NCBI RefSeq assembly: GCF_017591425.1
Contig: NW_024467121.1
Coordinates: 19,480,707 to 19,544,706 of the forward strand
Length of the DNA: 64,000 nt
Direction: 5' to 3'
Source: Ochotona curzoniae
Taxonomy: Eukaryota > Chordata > Mammalia > Lagomorpha > Ochotonidae
A program made the translations under genes and the position numbers. Under the pieces are notes generated by a model. The model was not told the origin of the DNA, did no database searches, and saw nothing but the letters and a program-made list of their open reading frames with translations. Of the stretch, positions 1-11,377 are shown piece by piece (the stretch's first letter is position 1; the number at the start of each line of letters is the position of its first letter).

Positions 1-162
1 GGAAAGCAGTGGAGGATGGTCCAAGTGCTTGGGTCCTGCCACCCACATGGAAGACCCAGGATGGAGCTCCTGGCTGGCCTGGCCCAACCATGGCTGTTGC
101 AGTCATTTGGAGAATGAACCAGCAGAGGAAAGATCCTTCTAGCTGTCTCTCTTTGCCAGTCT
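1..162 (+). mobile_element. CSINE (lagomorph C-SINE), 5' part outside window
   Basis: This is the 3' half of a CSINE. It shows the 'ggaaagcagtggagga' core, the 'acccacatggaagacccagg' block and the 'gaatgaaccagcagaggaaagat' end, then a short pyrimidine stretch. The body starts before base 1. It is diverged, so an old insertion. Confidence 0.8.
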
Positions 163-334
163 AAGTTGATTAGTCACATTCTTTGTTTCTAACATTTAAT
201 TTGTGGCAAACTTTACACTTAGCCTCAAATCAGAGGACATTTGGAAAAACAGTAAGAAGTTAATTCCTCCTACCTGTTTGATGCAAAGAACTTTGACTCC
301 ATATATAGTTTTTTTTTAAGTACACATTTTTCAT

Positions 335-400
335 TTTGAAGATCCCTCATATGCATGGATTTCAACACTTCCTTGCACTAAAATAAACATATTTTTAAAC
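335..400. mobile_element. Mariner-like MITE remnant (half element)
   Basis: The words 'atgcatggatttcaa' and 'ttgcactaaaataaac' match the right half of the better preserved palindromic element at 55313-55520. Only half is present and it is diverged. Confidence 0.4.
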
Positions 401-414
401 CATCTGTTAATTAA

Positions 415-672
415 TTAATTTCATCTCATTCAGAAGACAGAAAGAGATCTTCTATCCACTCATTCACTGTCCAGATGCCTACAACATCTGGGACAAGGGC
501 AGACACAAGCCAGGAGGCTAGAATTCTGTGTGGATCTCCTCTGTGGGTGGCAAGGATCCAAGTGTGTGAGCCATCATCTACTGCTGATGCTTCATGTGCA
601 TTAGCCCGAAGTTAGATTGGAAGTGGCGGAGCTGGGACTTGAACCATGCACTGTGGTACTGTTGCCCCCCAG
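415..672 (-). mobile_element. CSINE, old subfamily
   Basis: Reverse-complement CSINE: 'agaaagagatcttctatccactcattcactg', a 'catgtgcattagc' block and a 'gagctgggacttgaacca' head. The 'gcattagc' core marks the older subfamily. Confidence 0.75.
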
Positions 673-1257
673 AGCCTTCCCGTAACCTTATCTTTTCATC
701 CCGGGAACTTCATGAAGTACCCTCACATTTGTGGGTGTTTGTGTCAGGATGATGATTCCCTGGTCTAAGATGCCATCAAATAAAAATTGGCCCCAGAACT
801 AAGTCATACCTAGAATTCTCCATTCTTCAAGCAGAGGAGCTGCTGGTGGTTGTCATCTTGTTCGTTGCCGGTGTTTAATGCATGGCAGACTTTAGCCTTT
901 GCCCCAGGGTATGCCATCTTCCTTAATTGCCTCCCGTGGTCAGAGGGCACTGTGCTTGGGAAAGCAGAGCAAAGGAACTTCCTCTCCATCTACAGCATGC
1001 TAGGCCCTATGGTGACCATAGTTCAGGATTACACCTTGTCCTCTAGACTGGAAATTGCACAGAAAGGTGCTAAGAGGAGGATAGAAAATCATAATGGCAG
1101 AGACAAAGGGTCTTGTTTCAACTGTCTCGCAGTACCTACGTGTGGAACACAGGCACAATTTCTGGTTCTGGAGGGCATTTGGGTTTGGCCTCCTTGGCTG
1201 GGGTTTCTCTGAGCACAATCGACCCTCGCTTGCCCTTGACAGTGCCCTACCTTTCTG
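673..1257. other. No feature recognised
   Basis: Mixed-composition sequence with short open frames on both strands. None shows splice sites or recognisable peptide content. It runs into the pyrimidine-rich array at 1258. Confidence 0.5.
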
Positions 1258-1353
1258 TCTCCTCTCCTCTCCTCTCCTCTCCTCTCCTCTCCTCTCCTCT
1301 CCTCTCCTCTCCTCTCCTCTCCTCTCCTCTCCTCTTCTCTCCTCTCCTCTCCT
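1258..1353. repeat. (CCTCT)n pentanucleotide microsatellite
   Basis: About nineteen uninterrupted CCTCT units, with one or two substitutions near the 3' end. One strand is pure pyrimidine. The apparent Leu-Ser-Ser-Pro proteins reading through it are artefacts of the repeat. It lies just before the pyrimidine-rich 3' end of the next minus-strand CSINE. Confidence 0.97.
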
Positions 1354-1403
1354 CCTTCCTTTCTCTGTCTTTCCCTCTTTTTCTTTTTTTTTCCTATTCC
1401 TTC

Positions 1404-1681
1404 TTCAAGATTTATTTACTTGAAAGGCAGTTAGAGAGAGAATGTCTTCCATCCATTGGTTCGCTCCCAAATAGACACAATGATCACGGCTTGGCTAAGC
1501 CCAAACTAGGAGCCCAGAATTCCATCTGAGTCTCCCACGTGGGTAAAGGATCCGAGCATGTGGGCCATATATGCTGCATTCCCAGGCTCATTAGCAGGGA
1601 GCTGGGTCAGAAGTGTAGTAGCCAGAGCAGTTGTCACAGGCAGAGTCTTAAACTTCTGTGCCACAACACACCCCTAGCCCC
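1404..1681 (-). mobile_element. CSINE, old subfamily
   Basis: Begins with 'aagatttatttacttgaaaggcag' (reverse of the A-rich tail) and ends near 'cacaacacacccctagccc' (reverse of the head). Full length but diverged. Confidence 0.85.
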
Positions 1682-3064
1682 TATTTCCAATCCCTTATAC
1701 TTTGTTTTCTTAACTGAGTGGAGACAATGTGTCTAGAGCAGGGAGCTTGGCTGCCAAGAGCAGAGAGCCACTGGTTTGTCTTGGGGAAGAGAAAGAAGAA
1801 GGTATCAAGGGAGGGGAAGGATATTCAGAGAAGGGAGACGCTAGAAGCTTTAGAAGTGCTGTGATTTCATCAGTGGAAGCTGTTCCCAGACAGACTGCTG
1901 AGGCAGAACATGGACATCTTCTAGTGTTTTAGGTGGGAAAAGACAGAAATGTATATAGGGCCAAGAAAAGAGAAAAATGAGTCCAAGGCTGGTGCAGGGC
2001 AGTGCAAAAGGCTCCTTGGGAGGTGCTGCTTGTAACTGCAAGGGGTACCTAAGGTGTACACCTCTGAGAACAAAGGGGACAACCTTGGTTGTAATCTGTT
2101 GTTTGTTGTTTGCATGACCTAAAATGGTCTGTCATTCTTGGGACTACAAATACCTCAAAAAGAGTCTTCCCCTGCTTGCCTTAGGAAAGAGCCTCTGTTA
2201 ATGAGGCTTAAAAACACCGAATTGTAGTCTTCTGGATTTTGTGCAGAGTTTCGTTCTTCACAGTAGGAGGCAGCATAACCTAACCCTCTGAATCAGAGTC
2301 CTTCGTTGCTGCAGTTGGAGATCTGGCCCAAGCTAGGAGGAGCCACCCAGCAGTCTGGCTCCTTCTTTCCAGGATCATGCAAAAGATAGGTATTGGGGAA
2401 TAGCCAGACATCTTCCAGATGTTCAGGGCTGTGTGGGGGTGCCAGGTACACTGCAGATGCCAGCGCCATTCTCCCTGCCCTGCCTCGCCCCAGCTCTCAC
2501 AGGTGTGTCTTCTCATCTTGGCAAACAGAAAGTCTGGTATATAAATTCATGAAAGAGATGAAATGTGAAGTTGAATACGCTTGGAGAACTCCAGCACATA
2601 GATGTAACTTAGCTGAAATAACATCATAGCAGACTTCCCCCTGAAGGCATGAAGAAACACAAAAGCAATTTTTTTTTCTTGGTAGTTTCTATTTCTGTAT
2701 TCTGACCTTAGTAAACTTGCTGAAAATGATTATGTTACTCTTGAATACACATCAGCCATCATTTATCTTGCAGGCAGGGAATATTGCTATCTGCAGGAAC
2801 TAGACTATTATGTCAGAGTGTTTGCAAGTCTCTCCACTTCCCAGAGAGAGAGCCAGATCTAGAGAAATGTGTAGCAGCTTCTCCCTCCTGCTGTGCAGCC
2901 TCAGAGGGGTACTCCAACCTTTCTGTCCAGTACCTACAACATTGGACATACTATAATAGAACCAGCTTTGATAAGTCTGTGGTGAGTATGAAATGAATGC
3001 CTGGCACATAATGGACACTAAGTAAATACTTGGCATAATTGGTGACTGAAAAGTGATGTGAGGT
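1682..3064. other. No feature recognised
   Basis: About 1.4 kb of unique sequence. Candidate open frames on both strands are under 100 codons and lack splice context. No repeat family is identifiable by eye. Confidence 0.5.
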
Positions 3065-3129
3065 ATAGACATCTTAACCATCTTAACCACTAGCCTAAGT
3101 GGCCAGCCCCTGTCCCTAAGCTGTACTTT

Positions 3130-3385
3130 TTAAAAAACGTGTATTTATTTATTTGAAAGGCTGAGTGACAGAGAGGAAGAGACACAGGGATCTTCCCAAG
3201 CACAGGGTTACGCCTCAAGTTGCTATGATGGCTGGAGGCTGAGCGAATCTGGAAGCCAGGAACCTGGAAATCCAGTAGGTCTCCCACCTGGGTAGCAAAG
3301 ACCCAAGCACTTGGGCTCTTTTCTGCTGCTTACCCAGATGCATTGGCAGGGAGCTTGGTTGGGAAGCAAACTGGCTAGGATGTTT
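3130..3385 (-). mobile_element. CSINE, old subfamily
   Basis: Starts with 'gtatttatttatttgaaaggctgag' and continues through 'ctcccacctgggtagcaaagacccaag' to 'agcttggttgggaagcaaactgg'. A short CSINE-head-like piece ('cactagcctaagtggccagcccc') lies just before it at about 3088, probably from another copy. Confidence 0.8.
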
Positions 3386-3397
3386 TAATGTGCCAGT

Positions 3398-3570
3398 ATT
3401 TATTTATTTCTGCATTTAGTGGAAAGGAAGGTGACACAGATAGAGAGACAAAGAGACCTTCTAATCCATTGCTTTACTCTCCAGATGCCTGAAAGAGCTA
3501 ATGCTGGGCCAGACTAAAGCAGAATTTCCATCTGGATCTCCTTTCGCACTCCCATGCAAGCAGTGCTGTG
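3398..3570 (-). mobile_element. CSINE fragment
   Basis: Second minus-strand copy directly following the previous one. It has the tail, the 'agagacaaagagaccttctaatccattg' block and the middle, but no head. Likely old and truncated by deletion. Confidence 0.65.
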
Positions 3571-3741
3571 CCAATGTCAGTACCTAGTTTTGAGTTTGTT
3601 TCTTGCTTTGAATTGTCATACAATGGGTGCTTCCAGATGTCTATACATCTGGTTATAGATGTTATACATCAGGCTAAAGAATGTTAAACCATGGAGAAAA
3701 AATCTGTAAATGATGAATCTCACCAGTCACTGTTTCTTAAA

Positions 3742-4040
3742 CTCTTTTTTACAAATTTATTTTTATTAGAAAGTCTGATATACAGAGAGGAGGAGAAACA
3801 GAGAGGAAGATCTTCCATCTGCTGGTTCACTTCCCAAGTGGCCACAATGGCTGAGGATGAGCCGATCCAAAGCCAGGAGCTGGGATCCGGGTCTCTTGCA
3901 TGGGTTCAGGGTCTCAAAGTCTTGGGTCTCCCTTGACTGCTTTCCCAGGCCACAAGCAGGGAGGTGGATGGGAAGTAGAGCAGCCAGGATTAGGACCGGT
4001 GCCATATAGGATCCTGGTGCATGCAAGGTGAGGACTTCAG
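3742..4040 (-). mobile_element. CSINE, young subfamily type
   Basis: Well preserved: 'agaggaagatcttccatctgctggttcacttcc', 'gagccgatccaaagccagg', 'ttcccaggccacaagcagg' and 'ggatcctggtgcatgcaagg'. The 'ccacaagcaggga' core marks the younger subfamily. Confidence 0.9.
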
Positions 4041-5199
4041 CTGGTAGATATTCTTTATCAAGAGATTATTTCACTTCCTGTTTTATCCCCACCTTCTGGT
4101 TTCCAAACTTCCCATTGTGTCTGCATACTGACCTGCTGTGTGCTCATCATGATTTGGCTTTGGGCCAACTTTCCTCTCCTGGACTAAGCAGAGCTGCTAG
4201 GATTGTAGCTCTCATTAAACGACCTTGAAGTATGTGTTCCACCCAACCTGCTCTGATTCTACTTGTTCATCAGCATGATTCTTTATCAGCACTGAGTGAT
4301 CACATCATAAGCTGTGGGCATAGGTCAAAGGCCTTGCTTCAAGCCGTGCAGATTGTGGGTTCACATGGGTGGGCAGGAGAAAGGATGACCTGACTTTAAT
4401 CAGACTCTGAGTTCTTCCAGGAGAATTTCCAACGTGCCTAAGTCAGCTGGGGTCCCCTCTTAGCAATATAAAAGTCACACCCTTCTCTGAGGTGACCGAG
4501 GACTAACTCTGTCTTCTGTGCAGAGGTGTGTAATGATCTCAGCCAGGTTGAAAGACACCTGACGCCAGCTGGCGGCTCCCTGTGAAGGCTCCCGGAGTAC
4601 TAAGTTCCCAAGCTGCTTTCTCAAGTGGGCAAGCAGACAGCTATCCGATGGCTGCTCCTGGCAGGCAGTTGCCACCTGCCTGGATATCTGAAAAGATCTT
4701 TGGGGTACAAACACACGCAGCTTGTGGCAACCACCTTGAGATAGGTGTGAGGATCTGGCCAGTTGAACAGGAGCCCCATGGCTGGGATAATTTTTCGGCA
4801 AGTAAGCGCTGCTGGCAGCCAGCATTTTGCTTCTCCCCTTTTCTTAACTTTAGCAAAAAAAAAAAGCATATGTATTTTGTTAGATGAACTTTTCAAAAGT
4901 CTTTGGTTTGGCTTTGGCCCCTGACACTTTTAAGGCCAAAAATGCTGGTTTTGGTTACATCACCTTCTGAGCCTGAGATTATCTTTCTTTGACAGTGGGA
5001 AGAGAAAGTGCCTGGTAAAGAGAGGGGAGGGGAGGTGCAGGGGAGTCCCTCCTGATGTTCCTTCCTGGACTTGTGGGCATCTCCAGTTGGGCATCTCCAT
5101 GACCTCTTGTCGAGCCAGCCAGGCTCTCCTCCTGTTACTGTGTGCAATTGTTTGAATAGGAAGGATGATACCCAAGGTCTTTTATTCCCAGGGGTTCTT
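4041..5199. other. No confident feature
   Basis: Unique sequence. A TATAAAAG at 4467-4474 and a few antisense frames (4475-4825) stand out, but no splice sites, recognisable peptide or repeat termini support a gene or LTR. Confidence 0.45.
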
Positions 5200-5455
5200 G
5201 TTTAAACACAATGGACACATCATAAAGCCCTTTACAATTGTGCAGTTGAGGAACAGTCTCTGCTTACTCTACACTCCCCCCACCTCAGCCCCTGGCAACC
5301 TCCACACTGGTCCCTGGCTCTGGAGCCAAATTTGCCAATGCTGGACAGTTATAGAAAAAGCTTTGAAATTAGTGGTTTGTGACTGCCTCCTTTCATTTAG
5401 CATAATTTCTCAGGGTTTATTCATGTTGTAGTGTGAGTCAAAGTAATATTCCAAT
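5200..5455 (-). mobile_element. Ancient L1M fragment, antisense
   Basis: Shows the antisense L1M 3' region: 'ccctggcaacctccac', then 'tttcatttagcataatttctcagg' and 'tcatgttgtag'. It continues at 5895 after a degenerate tetranucleotide tract and a CSINE. Confidence 0.7.
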
Positions 5456-5625
5456 GTGTGTATCTCTTGTCTATCATCCATCTTTATCATCTATGTATCT
5501 GTGTCATCTATATATCTGACTATATCTATCACCTGCCAATGTATCTCTAGTATTTATATATGTACTTATTATCAACTTATGCAAAATATATATCTATACT
5601 TATTCATTATCTGTGTCTCTTATTT
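5455..5625. repeat. Degenerate ATCT/TATC-rich tract
   Basis: Imperfect 'atctatc'-type repeats broken by many substitutions. This is an old decayed tetranucleotide tract inside the L1M remnant. It encodes meaningless Ile/Ser/Tyr-rich frames. Confidence 0.65.
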
Positions 5626-5629
5626 TGTT

Positions 5630-5782
5630 TTAAAGATTTTTTTATATATGTGAAAGTCAGAGTCACAGATAAGAAGAGGAAACAGAGAATTTTCTATTTC
5701 CTGGTTCACTTCCCAAGTGGCCACAATGGCAGAGCTGAATCAGGCTGAAGTCAGGAGCCAGGATATTCTTCCAGGTCTCATT
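5630..5782 (-). mobile_element. CSINE fragment
   Basis: Contains 'aaagatttttttatatatgtgaaagtcag', 'cctggttcacttcccaagtgg' and 'gctgaagtcaggagccagg'. The head half is missing. It interrupts the L1M relic. Confidence 0.7.
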
Positions 5783-5894
5783 TCTCTCTGTCTCTCGTGT
5801 GTGTATCCACATCTAGTTACTATCTATCAATATCTAGTTGTCATCTATTTATTTATCTCTCTTTTTAGAAATCTATACTTGTTTTCCTAATGCA

Positions 5895-6430
5895 TTCATC
5901 AGCTGGTGGGGAACCGTGCCTACCTTTGGGTTGTGTTTTTGTGTGGACATGGGCTTAATTTCTCTTGGGTATGTGTAGCTAGGAGTGGAATTTCTGGCTG
6001 TTATGGTAATGCTCTTAATTTTGGGGAGCTGTCAAATTGTTTCCCAAAGTGGCTGTATCACTTTATATTCCCACCAACAATGCAGAGGATCCTCACTTCT
6101 CCATATCCTCACAGCACTTACTGCTTTGTGTGTTTTTGAGTCTAAGCATCAACTGGGTATTGTGAGGTAGTATCACATTGTAGCTTTGATTTGTTTTTCC
6201 CTAGTTGGTAATGATGCTGAGCCCTTTTCATGTGTTTATTGGCTCTTTGTATATCTTCTTTGGATAAATGTCTGTTCAAGTCCCATGCCTCTTTCCTAAT
6301 TGGATTATCTATCTTTTTATTGTTGATTTATCAAATTTCTTTATGTATTCTGAACAATAGACCCCTATCAGATATATGACTTAAAAATCTTTTTTCCGCT
6401 GTTAACTTTCTGCTTAGTGTCCCTTAAAGT
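5895..6430 (-). mobile_element. Ancient L1M ORF2 3' region, antisense
   Basis: Close to the antisense L1M consensus: 'tctcttgggtatgtgtagctaggagtggaatt', then 'tttcccaaagtggctgtatcac', 'attcccaccaacaatg' and 'tgtctgttcaagtccc'. The reverse-transcriptase frame is destroyed. Confidence 0.85.
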
Positions 6431-6484
6431 ACACAAGTTTTTTTTTTAAGAGTGGCTCACTGAGCTCTGCATTAAACAAAAAAG

Positions 6485-6732
6485 TTATTTTTTTTTGAAA
6501 GAGTTACAGAGAAAGAAGCAGAGACAAAAAGTGAGACCCTCTATCCACCGATTCATTTCCTCAATGGCTGCAAAAGCCAGAGCTGTGTTGGTTCAAAGCC
6601 AGAAGCCAGGAGTTTCTTTTGAGTCTCCCACATGTATACATGGACTGCCTGGGTCATCATCTTCTGCTTTCACAGGCTACTAACAGGATAGTGGAACAGC
6701 TGAGATTCAAACTAATGCCCATATGGGATGAC
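6485..6732 (-). mobile_element. CSINE, old
   Basis: Minus-strand copy with 'ggagtttcttttgagtctcccacatg', 'ctttcacaggctactaacagg' and 'atgcccatatgggatgac'. Diverged. Confidence 0.7.
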
Positions 6733-6744
6733 CCTTTGGTTTCA

Positions 6745-6932
6745 GAAGCCAACCACTTGGCTGGGTGACAGAAGCCAAGCACTCGAGGCATCGTTCACTG
6801 CCTCCCAGAATGCATTAGGAGGAAGCTGGATTGGAAGCAGAGAATAGTCCTGATTCAACCTGGCCCTGTAGCACAGAATGTGGCTGTCATAAGCAGTGGC
6901 TTAACTTACTACCCCACCATGCCTGCCCCAAG
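6745..6932 (-). mobile_element. CSINE fragment, old
   Basis: Head half of another minus-strand copy: 'tgcattaggaggaagctggattggaagcagag' to 'ccccaccatgcctgcccc'. It abuts the preceding copy. Confidence 0.65.
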
Positions 6933-6939
6933 TATACTT

Positions 6940-7895
6940 AGATTCTAAACCTAAACTTTATTCATAAAATAAAAATAACAATCTTCTTGACTTTTGCAAA
7001 AAATAATGTGGAACTAAATCAATTTTTAAAAGCACTAAAATAATGTAAGTGTGAAGATCAAGCAGGCAGTGGTTTTAAGAGGCAGGGGTCCTACTTGAAT
7101 GTTGTGTCAGCCAGTGTCAGGCCACAGGTCCATCCCAGAAAGGTGCTTAAACCTACGTGCAGGCTCACATTGCTTCAGGGCCTGCACCTGTGACACAGAG
7201 GTGGGTAGATAGGCAGAGGGCTGCAGGCCAGAATGGACACAGAGAGTGAAAGTCACTCCATTTGCCAATCTACCCAGCCCTGCCTGAAGAGAGTCCCCAG
7301 TGATGTCTCCCAGCCCTGCATGTGTGCCTGCTCTGCTGGAACATAGCTATCACCGTCTCCCTAACGGGTTCCTCCCCTCCTGTCTAGGGAGCAGGCCAGC
7401 TTATCCTCAGATCTTCTGCTGTGTCCCTTCCCTTGCCCACGCCCTCCCCAGGACATCAGATGTCTGGGTTCCCCTTGGCCTCCCTGCCCTTGTATGGGAC
7501 AGCTGCTCTTGAACTCTGTGTGTCCTTGGTTAGCACTTGTGTGTGTGGCCGTGAGCTGAACTTCAGTTGCTGACCCTCTCTACACTCAGAGCCACTTTAT
7601 TTAACCTATTGGGAATTGTCAGAACTTTGCGCATTTGTCAAATGTTCCTTTTGATCTTTTTTTTTTTTTTTTTTGGTTAAAGTCAGATCAAAAACAAAAA
7701 CCGAATCCCTTTTAAGTTGTTGGACAACAGCTTCAGCTCACAAGCCATTTGGGCCCAGGAAAAAACAAATAAGAACATTAAAGACCAAAATTAGGGTGAC
7801 AGTTCTGTGACAAGGCAGGTTAAGCTGCAACAATGGCATCCCATGTGAGCACTAGTCTGACTCTCAGCCGCTCCATTTTGGATCAAACTCTCTGC
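6940..7895. other. No feature recognised
   Basis: Unique sequence with a poly-T tract at 7658-7674. Short frames only; no splice-bounded open frame or repeat family identified. Confidence 0.5.
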
Positions 7896-8182
7896 TAACA
7901 CATTTGAGGGACAGACTGAGAAAGAGAGACATAGAGTACCCATCTGCTGGCTCATTCCTCAGATGCTGCAATGGTTGGGGCTGAGACCACGAGCCACAAA
8001 AATGATCTGGGTGTGCCACGTGGGACACAGGGACCCAGTGACATGGACCATCACTGCTGCCTCTGGAGATCCACCTTGGCAGGAAATTGTGGTCAAGAGC
8101 CAGAGCTGGAAATTGAACCCAGATGTTCCAATATGAGATGGAGCATGTCAACTCCAGGCCAAATAGTGACTCCTCCTCCTAA
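7896..8182 (-). mobile_element. CSINE, old
   Basis: Contains 'ctgctggctcattcctcagatgctgcaatgg', 'gtgccacgtgggacacagggaccc' and a 'tgaacccagatgttccaatatgag' head. Tail partly lost. Confidence 0.7.
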
Positions 8183-8189
8183 TATTTTT

Positions 8190-8494
8190 ATTTTAAAGAT
8201 TCATTTATGTATTTCAAAGTCAGACTTAGCAGGAAAGACAGAGAATCTTCCATCTGCTGGTTTGCTTGCTAGATGGCTGTGACAGTCAAGCCTGAGCTAG
8301 GGCAAAGCCAGGAAGGAGCCAATAGCTTCCACTGGGTCTCCCACATGGGTGCAGGGACCCAGGAGTCCGGCTGTCCTCTGCTGCTTTTCTAGGCCATTAG
8401 CAGGGAGAAAGATCAGAAGTAGAATAGCCAGGACTCAAACTAAAACCCATATCAGGTGGAGGCTTAGCCTACCATGCTAAGATACCAGCCCGTT
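8190..8494 (-). mobile_element. CSINE, intermediate
   Basis: Complete minus-strand copy from 'tttaaagattcatttatgtatttcaaagtcag' to 'ctaccatgctaagataccagcccg'. It directly follows another minus-strand copy, giving a head-to-tail pair. Confidence 0.85.
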
Positions 8495-8831
8495 AAAGCA
8501 CAATTTAAGTCAGTTTCCTCCAAGTTAGAAATGAAAAGGCCAACAGCCTGTAGCAGACCATCAGTGCATAATGTAACCACTTCCTGACAGGGGCATAATG
8601 TTACACTAACAGGATTGACCTCTTAGCATAGTCCAAGTTGACTCCAATTAATCATATAATGTAAGCTGTTCCAATTTAAAGAGCATTTTGAAATCTATAA
8701 ACTATGGAGGATTATTGCCAAAGAAAACAGAAACAAGTAAAGCCTTTGGGAGACTTGAGTTTATGTTTGAGACATGTACCATTGTTGGGCACTGTTGTCA
8801 ACCTGCTGCCATCCTCAATAAAAGCATTCCC
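8495..8831. other. No feature recognised
   Basis: AT-leaning unique sequence between two CSINEs. Nothing identifiable. Confidence 0.5.
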
Positions 8832-9150
8832 AGGGCCAGTGCTATGGTGTGGTGGGTTGACCCTCTGCATGTGATGCTGGAATCCCATGGCCAGCAGTTT
8901 TCAAATCCTAACTGCTCTACTTTCCATCCAACTTTCTGCTAATGTGGTGGGAAAGCAGTGAAGGATAGCCCAGGTGTTTGGGGCCCTGACACCCATGTAG
9001 GAGACCCAGAAGAAGCTCCTGGCTCCTGGCTTTGGTCTGGTCAGGCTACCTCTGTTGCATTTGGAAAGTGAACCAGTAGATGGAATATTCTCTCTGTCTC
9101 TCTTCCTTTTTCTATAAATACTTTTCAAATAAATAATAAATGCAAAATAA
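8832..9150 (+). mobile_element. CSINE, old subfamily, full length
   Basis: Begins 'gggccagtgctatggtgtggtgggttga', passes 'ctgctaatgtggtgggaaagcag' and ends 'ttttcaaataaataataaatg'. The head and tail are those of the older form. Confidence 0.9.
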
Positions 9151-9327
9151 ATAGAAAGTGTCTCCCACCCCACAGCCTGCCCCAGTGTCAGTGCTGGGAG
9201 GAGGAAAGAGGTATCCCTGTCCTAGAGCTATTCTGACTCTAAACATCTGTGACTCTGTATGTCCTCTGTTTTCTTCTGATCGAAAATACTTAAGTTTCAT
9301 CCCTATTGGAGTGTTTGAGGAAAACGC

Positions 9328-9592
9328 TTTATAGATTTATTTATGTGAAAGGCAGAGTCATTGCAGAGAGAGAGAGGGTGCATGTGTGAGAGATATTGTA
9401 TCTACTGGTTCACTTCCCAAATGGCTGCAATAGCCAGGACTGAACCAGACCCAAGTCAGAAGCCTGGGACTCCATCCAGGCTTTCCCAGGCATAATAGCA
9501 GGGAGCTGGATTGGAAGTCGAGCAGCTTCGACATAAACAGGTATCCATGTGGAATACCAGTAGTGGCTTTGCCATAGTGCTCACCTGGGAGA
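9328..9592 (-). mobile_element. CSINE, old
   Basis: Starts 'tatagatttatttatgtgaaaggcagag', continues 'tactggttcacttcccaaatggctgcaatag' and ends near 'gtggaataccagtag'. Confidence 0.8.
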
Positions 9593-9814
9593 AGATGTTC
9601 AGTGGACAAAGGTTGGCAGGAACCTCAGCTGGAGTTCTCCCTGGCAAAGTGATGTTGGGATTGTGGCTTAGATTCTATCGCTGAGACAAATACAGCATGA
9701 GGGCCCCAAATGGCTTGGAGCTGAACCTCACCATATGAGGTCTGGAGGGCAGAGTTCTGACCACTGGCTGCCAGAACCATGATTTCTTTAGGCCTCTCTT
9801 TCCTTCTGTCTAGT

Positions 9815-10037
9815 TATTTACTTTAGAGAGACAACACTGTCATCCACAGATTCCTTCCTCTAATGCCCCCAGTGGCTGGAGGTGGGCAAGGCCAAAGTCA
9901 GGAGCCAGAGACACAATCGAGGTCTTCTGAGTGGATTGCAGGGACCTAATTACCTATGGTCTCCTGGGATGCACATTAGCAGGAAGCTAGAATAAAGAAC
10001 AATCCAGGTGCTCTAAAGTGGGATATAGATGTCCCCA
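9815..10037 (-). mobile_element. CSINE, old, truncated
   Basis: Contains 'atgcccccagtggctggagg', 'gatgcacattagcaggaagctag' and 'tctaaagtgggatatagatgtcccc'. The tail is degraded. Confidence 0.7.
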
Positions 10038-10320
10038 AGTTTCTATGTACTCCATTCTTCCTTATAGAGAGATGTCCAGGAGAAGACACTCAGAGGTGCT
10101 TGCTCTGAGGGAAAGGAGCAGAACAGGTGTTAGAACAGAACTGCAGTGGTGACGTTGAGAGTGAGCTAGGAGATGATAGAACTCAATGCCCAGGTCATAC
10201 TGCAGAAGGGCCAGGAGCAACTCCCAAGAGTGCACTTGCCCAACAAAAGGAACTAGAACACAGTGCAGGGGGCTGGCTGATTCAAACAGACTCACATGTA
10301 GAAGGCTATTAAAAAAAAAA

Positions 10321-10641
10321 GAGGACCTGGAGCAGTGGCCTAACAGCTAAAGTCCTCGCCTTGAACACACTGGGATCCCATATGGGCAACAGTTCTAATC
10401 CCAGCAGCTCCACTTCCCATCACAGCTACCTGCTTGTGGCCTGGGAAGGCAGTCGAGGACGGCCTAATTCCTTGGGACCCTGCACCCACGTGGGAGACCT
10501 GGAGGAAGCTCCTGGCTCCTGGTTTCGAATCAGTGTTGCGGTCACTCGGGAAGTGAATATCGGATGCAAGATCTTACTCTCTGTCTCTCCTCCTCTATGT
10601 ATATCTGATTTTGCAATAAAAATAAAATAAACCTTTGAAAA
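10321..10641 (+). mobile_element. CSINE, young type (left arm of inverted pair)
   Basis: Full-length copy: 'gtcctcgccttgaacacactgggatcccatatggg', 'cttgtggcctgggaaggcag', 'cccacgtgggagacctgg' and a 'gcaataaaaataaaataaacc' tail. Its tail touches the reversed tail of the next copy. Confidence 0.93.
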
Positions 10642-10950
10642 AAGATTTATTTATTTATACTGGAAAGGCAGATTTACACAAAGAAGGAAAGAGAGAGATC
10701 TTCCATCTTTCAATTCCCCTAATGGCTACAATGGCTGTAGCTGAGCTAATCTGAAATCAGGAGCTTCTTCCTGGTCTCCCACATGGGTGCAGGGTCCCAA
10801 GGCTTTGGTCCATCGTCTGCTGCTTTCCCAGACTGCAAATAGGGAGCTGGATGGGAAGTGAAGCAGCTGGAGCATGAACAAGTGCTCATATGGGATCCCA
10901 GTGCTTGCAAGGTGAAGATTAACTAATTAAGCCATCACGCAGTTTTGTCT
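10642..10950 (-). mobile_element. CSINE (right arm of inverted pair)
   Basis: Minus-strand copy starting 'agatttatttatttatac' and ending 'gtgctcatatgggatcccagtgcttgcaagg'. With the preceding element it forms a tail-to-tail inverted repeat with essentially no spacer. Confidence 0.92.
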
Positions 10951-10991
10951 CACAGGAAGCCTTGAGAAAGCAGAATTTGTGACACAGCTTA

Positions 10992-11010
10992 AATATATAT
11001 ATATATATAT
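10992..11010. repeat. (TA)n dinucleotide run
   Basis: A perfect AT alternation of about eighteen bases in otherwise mixed sequence. Confidence 0.9.
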
Positions 11011-11377
11011 TTGGGGGAGAAAAATGGGAGTCTCTGATTTAACTCTGTAACCACTTTGTACCAACCAAGAGACCAACACCTTTACTCCATGAATGAGGGG
11101 GAAAAAAACACATGATGAAGAGATCAAGGGCATTGAGCACTGGATCTGGGGCCTCCTGAAGCTGACCAGGCTCCTTCTGAGAGCTGGTGTGATGGCGGCT
11201 CAGGCACCTGCACAATGCAGGGCTCTTTCAGTATGCCTACATTGGTCAGTATGGAGAGCCGGGTGGGAGTCCACTGAGGGATGCTCACACAGAGGAGACA
11301 AGAGCAACAAGAAAGTCTGTGGGGTTGTACTTGTGGACAGAGGAAGAGTGCCCAGCCAAAAGGAGGCATAGGGGTCA

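Noticed and set aside
1094..1529. Long plus-strand frames rich in Leu-Ser-Ser-Pro
   Set aside because: They are translations of the (CCTCT)n array and are open in several frames; no gene.
4467..4474. TATAAAAG as a promoter TATA box
   Set aside because: No open frame, CpG island, LTR termini or exon follows; isolated TATA-like words are common in AT-rich DNA.
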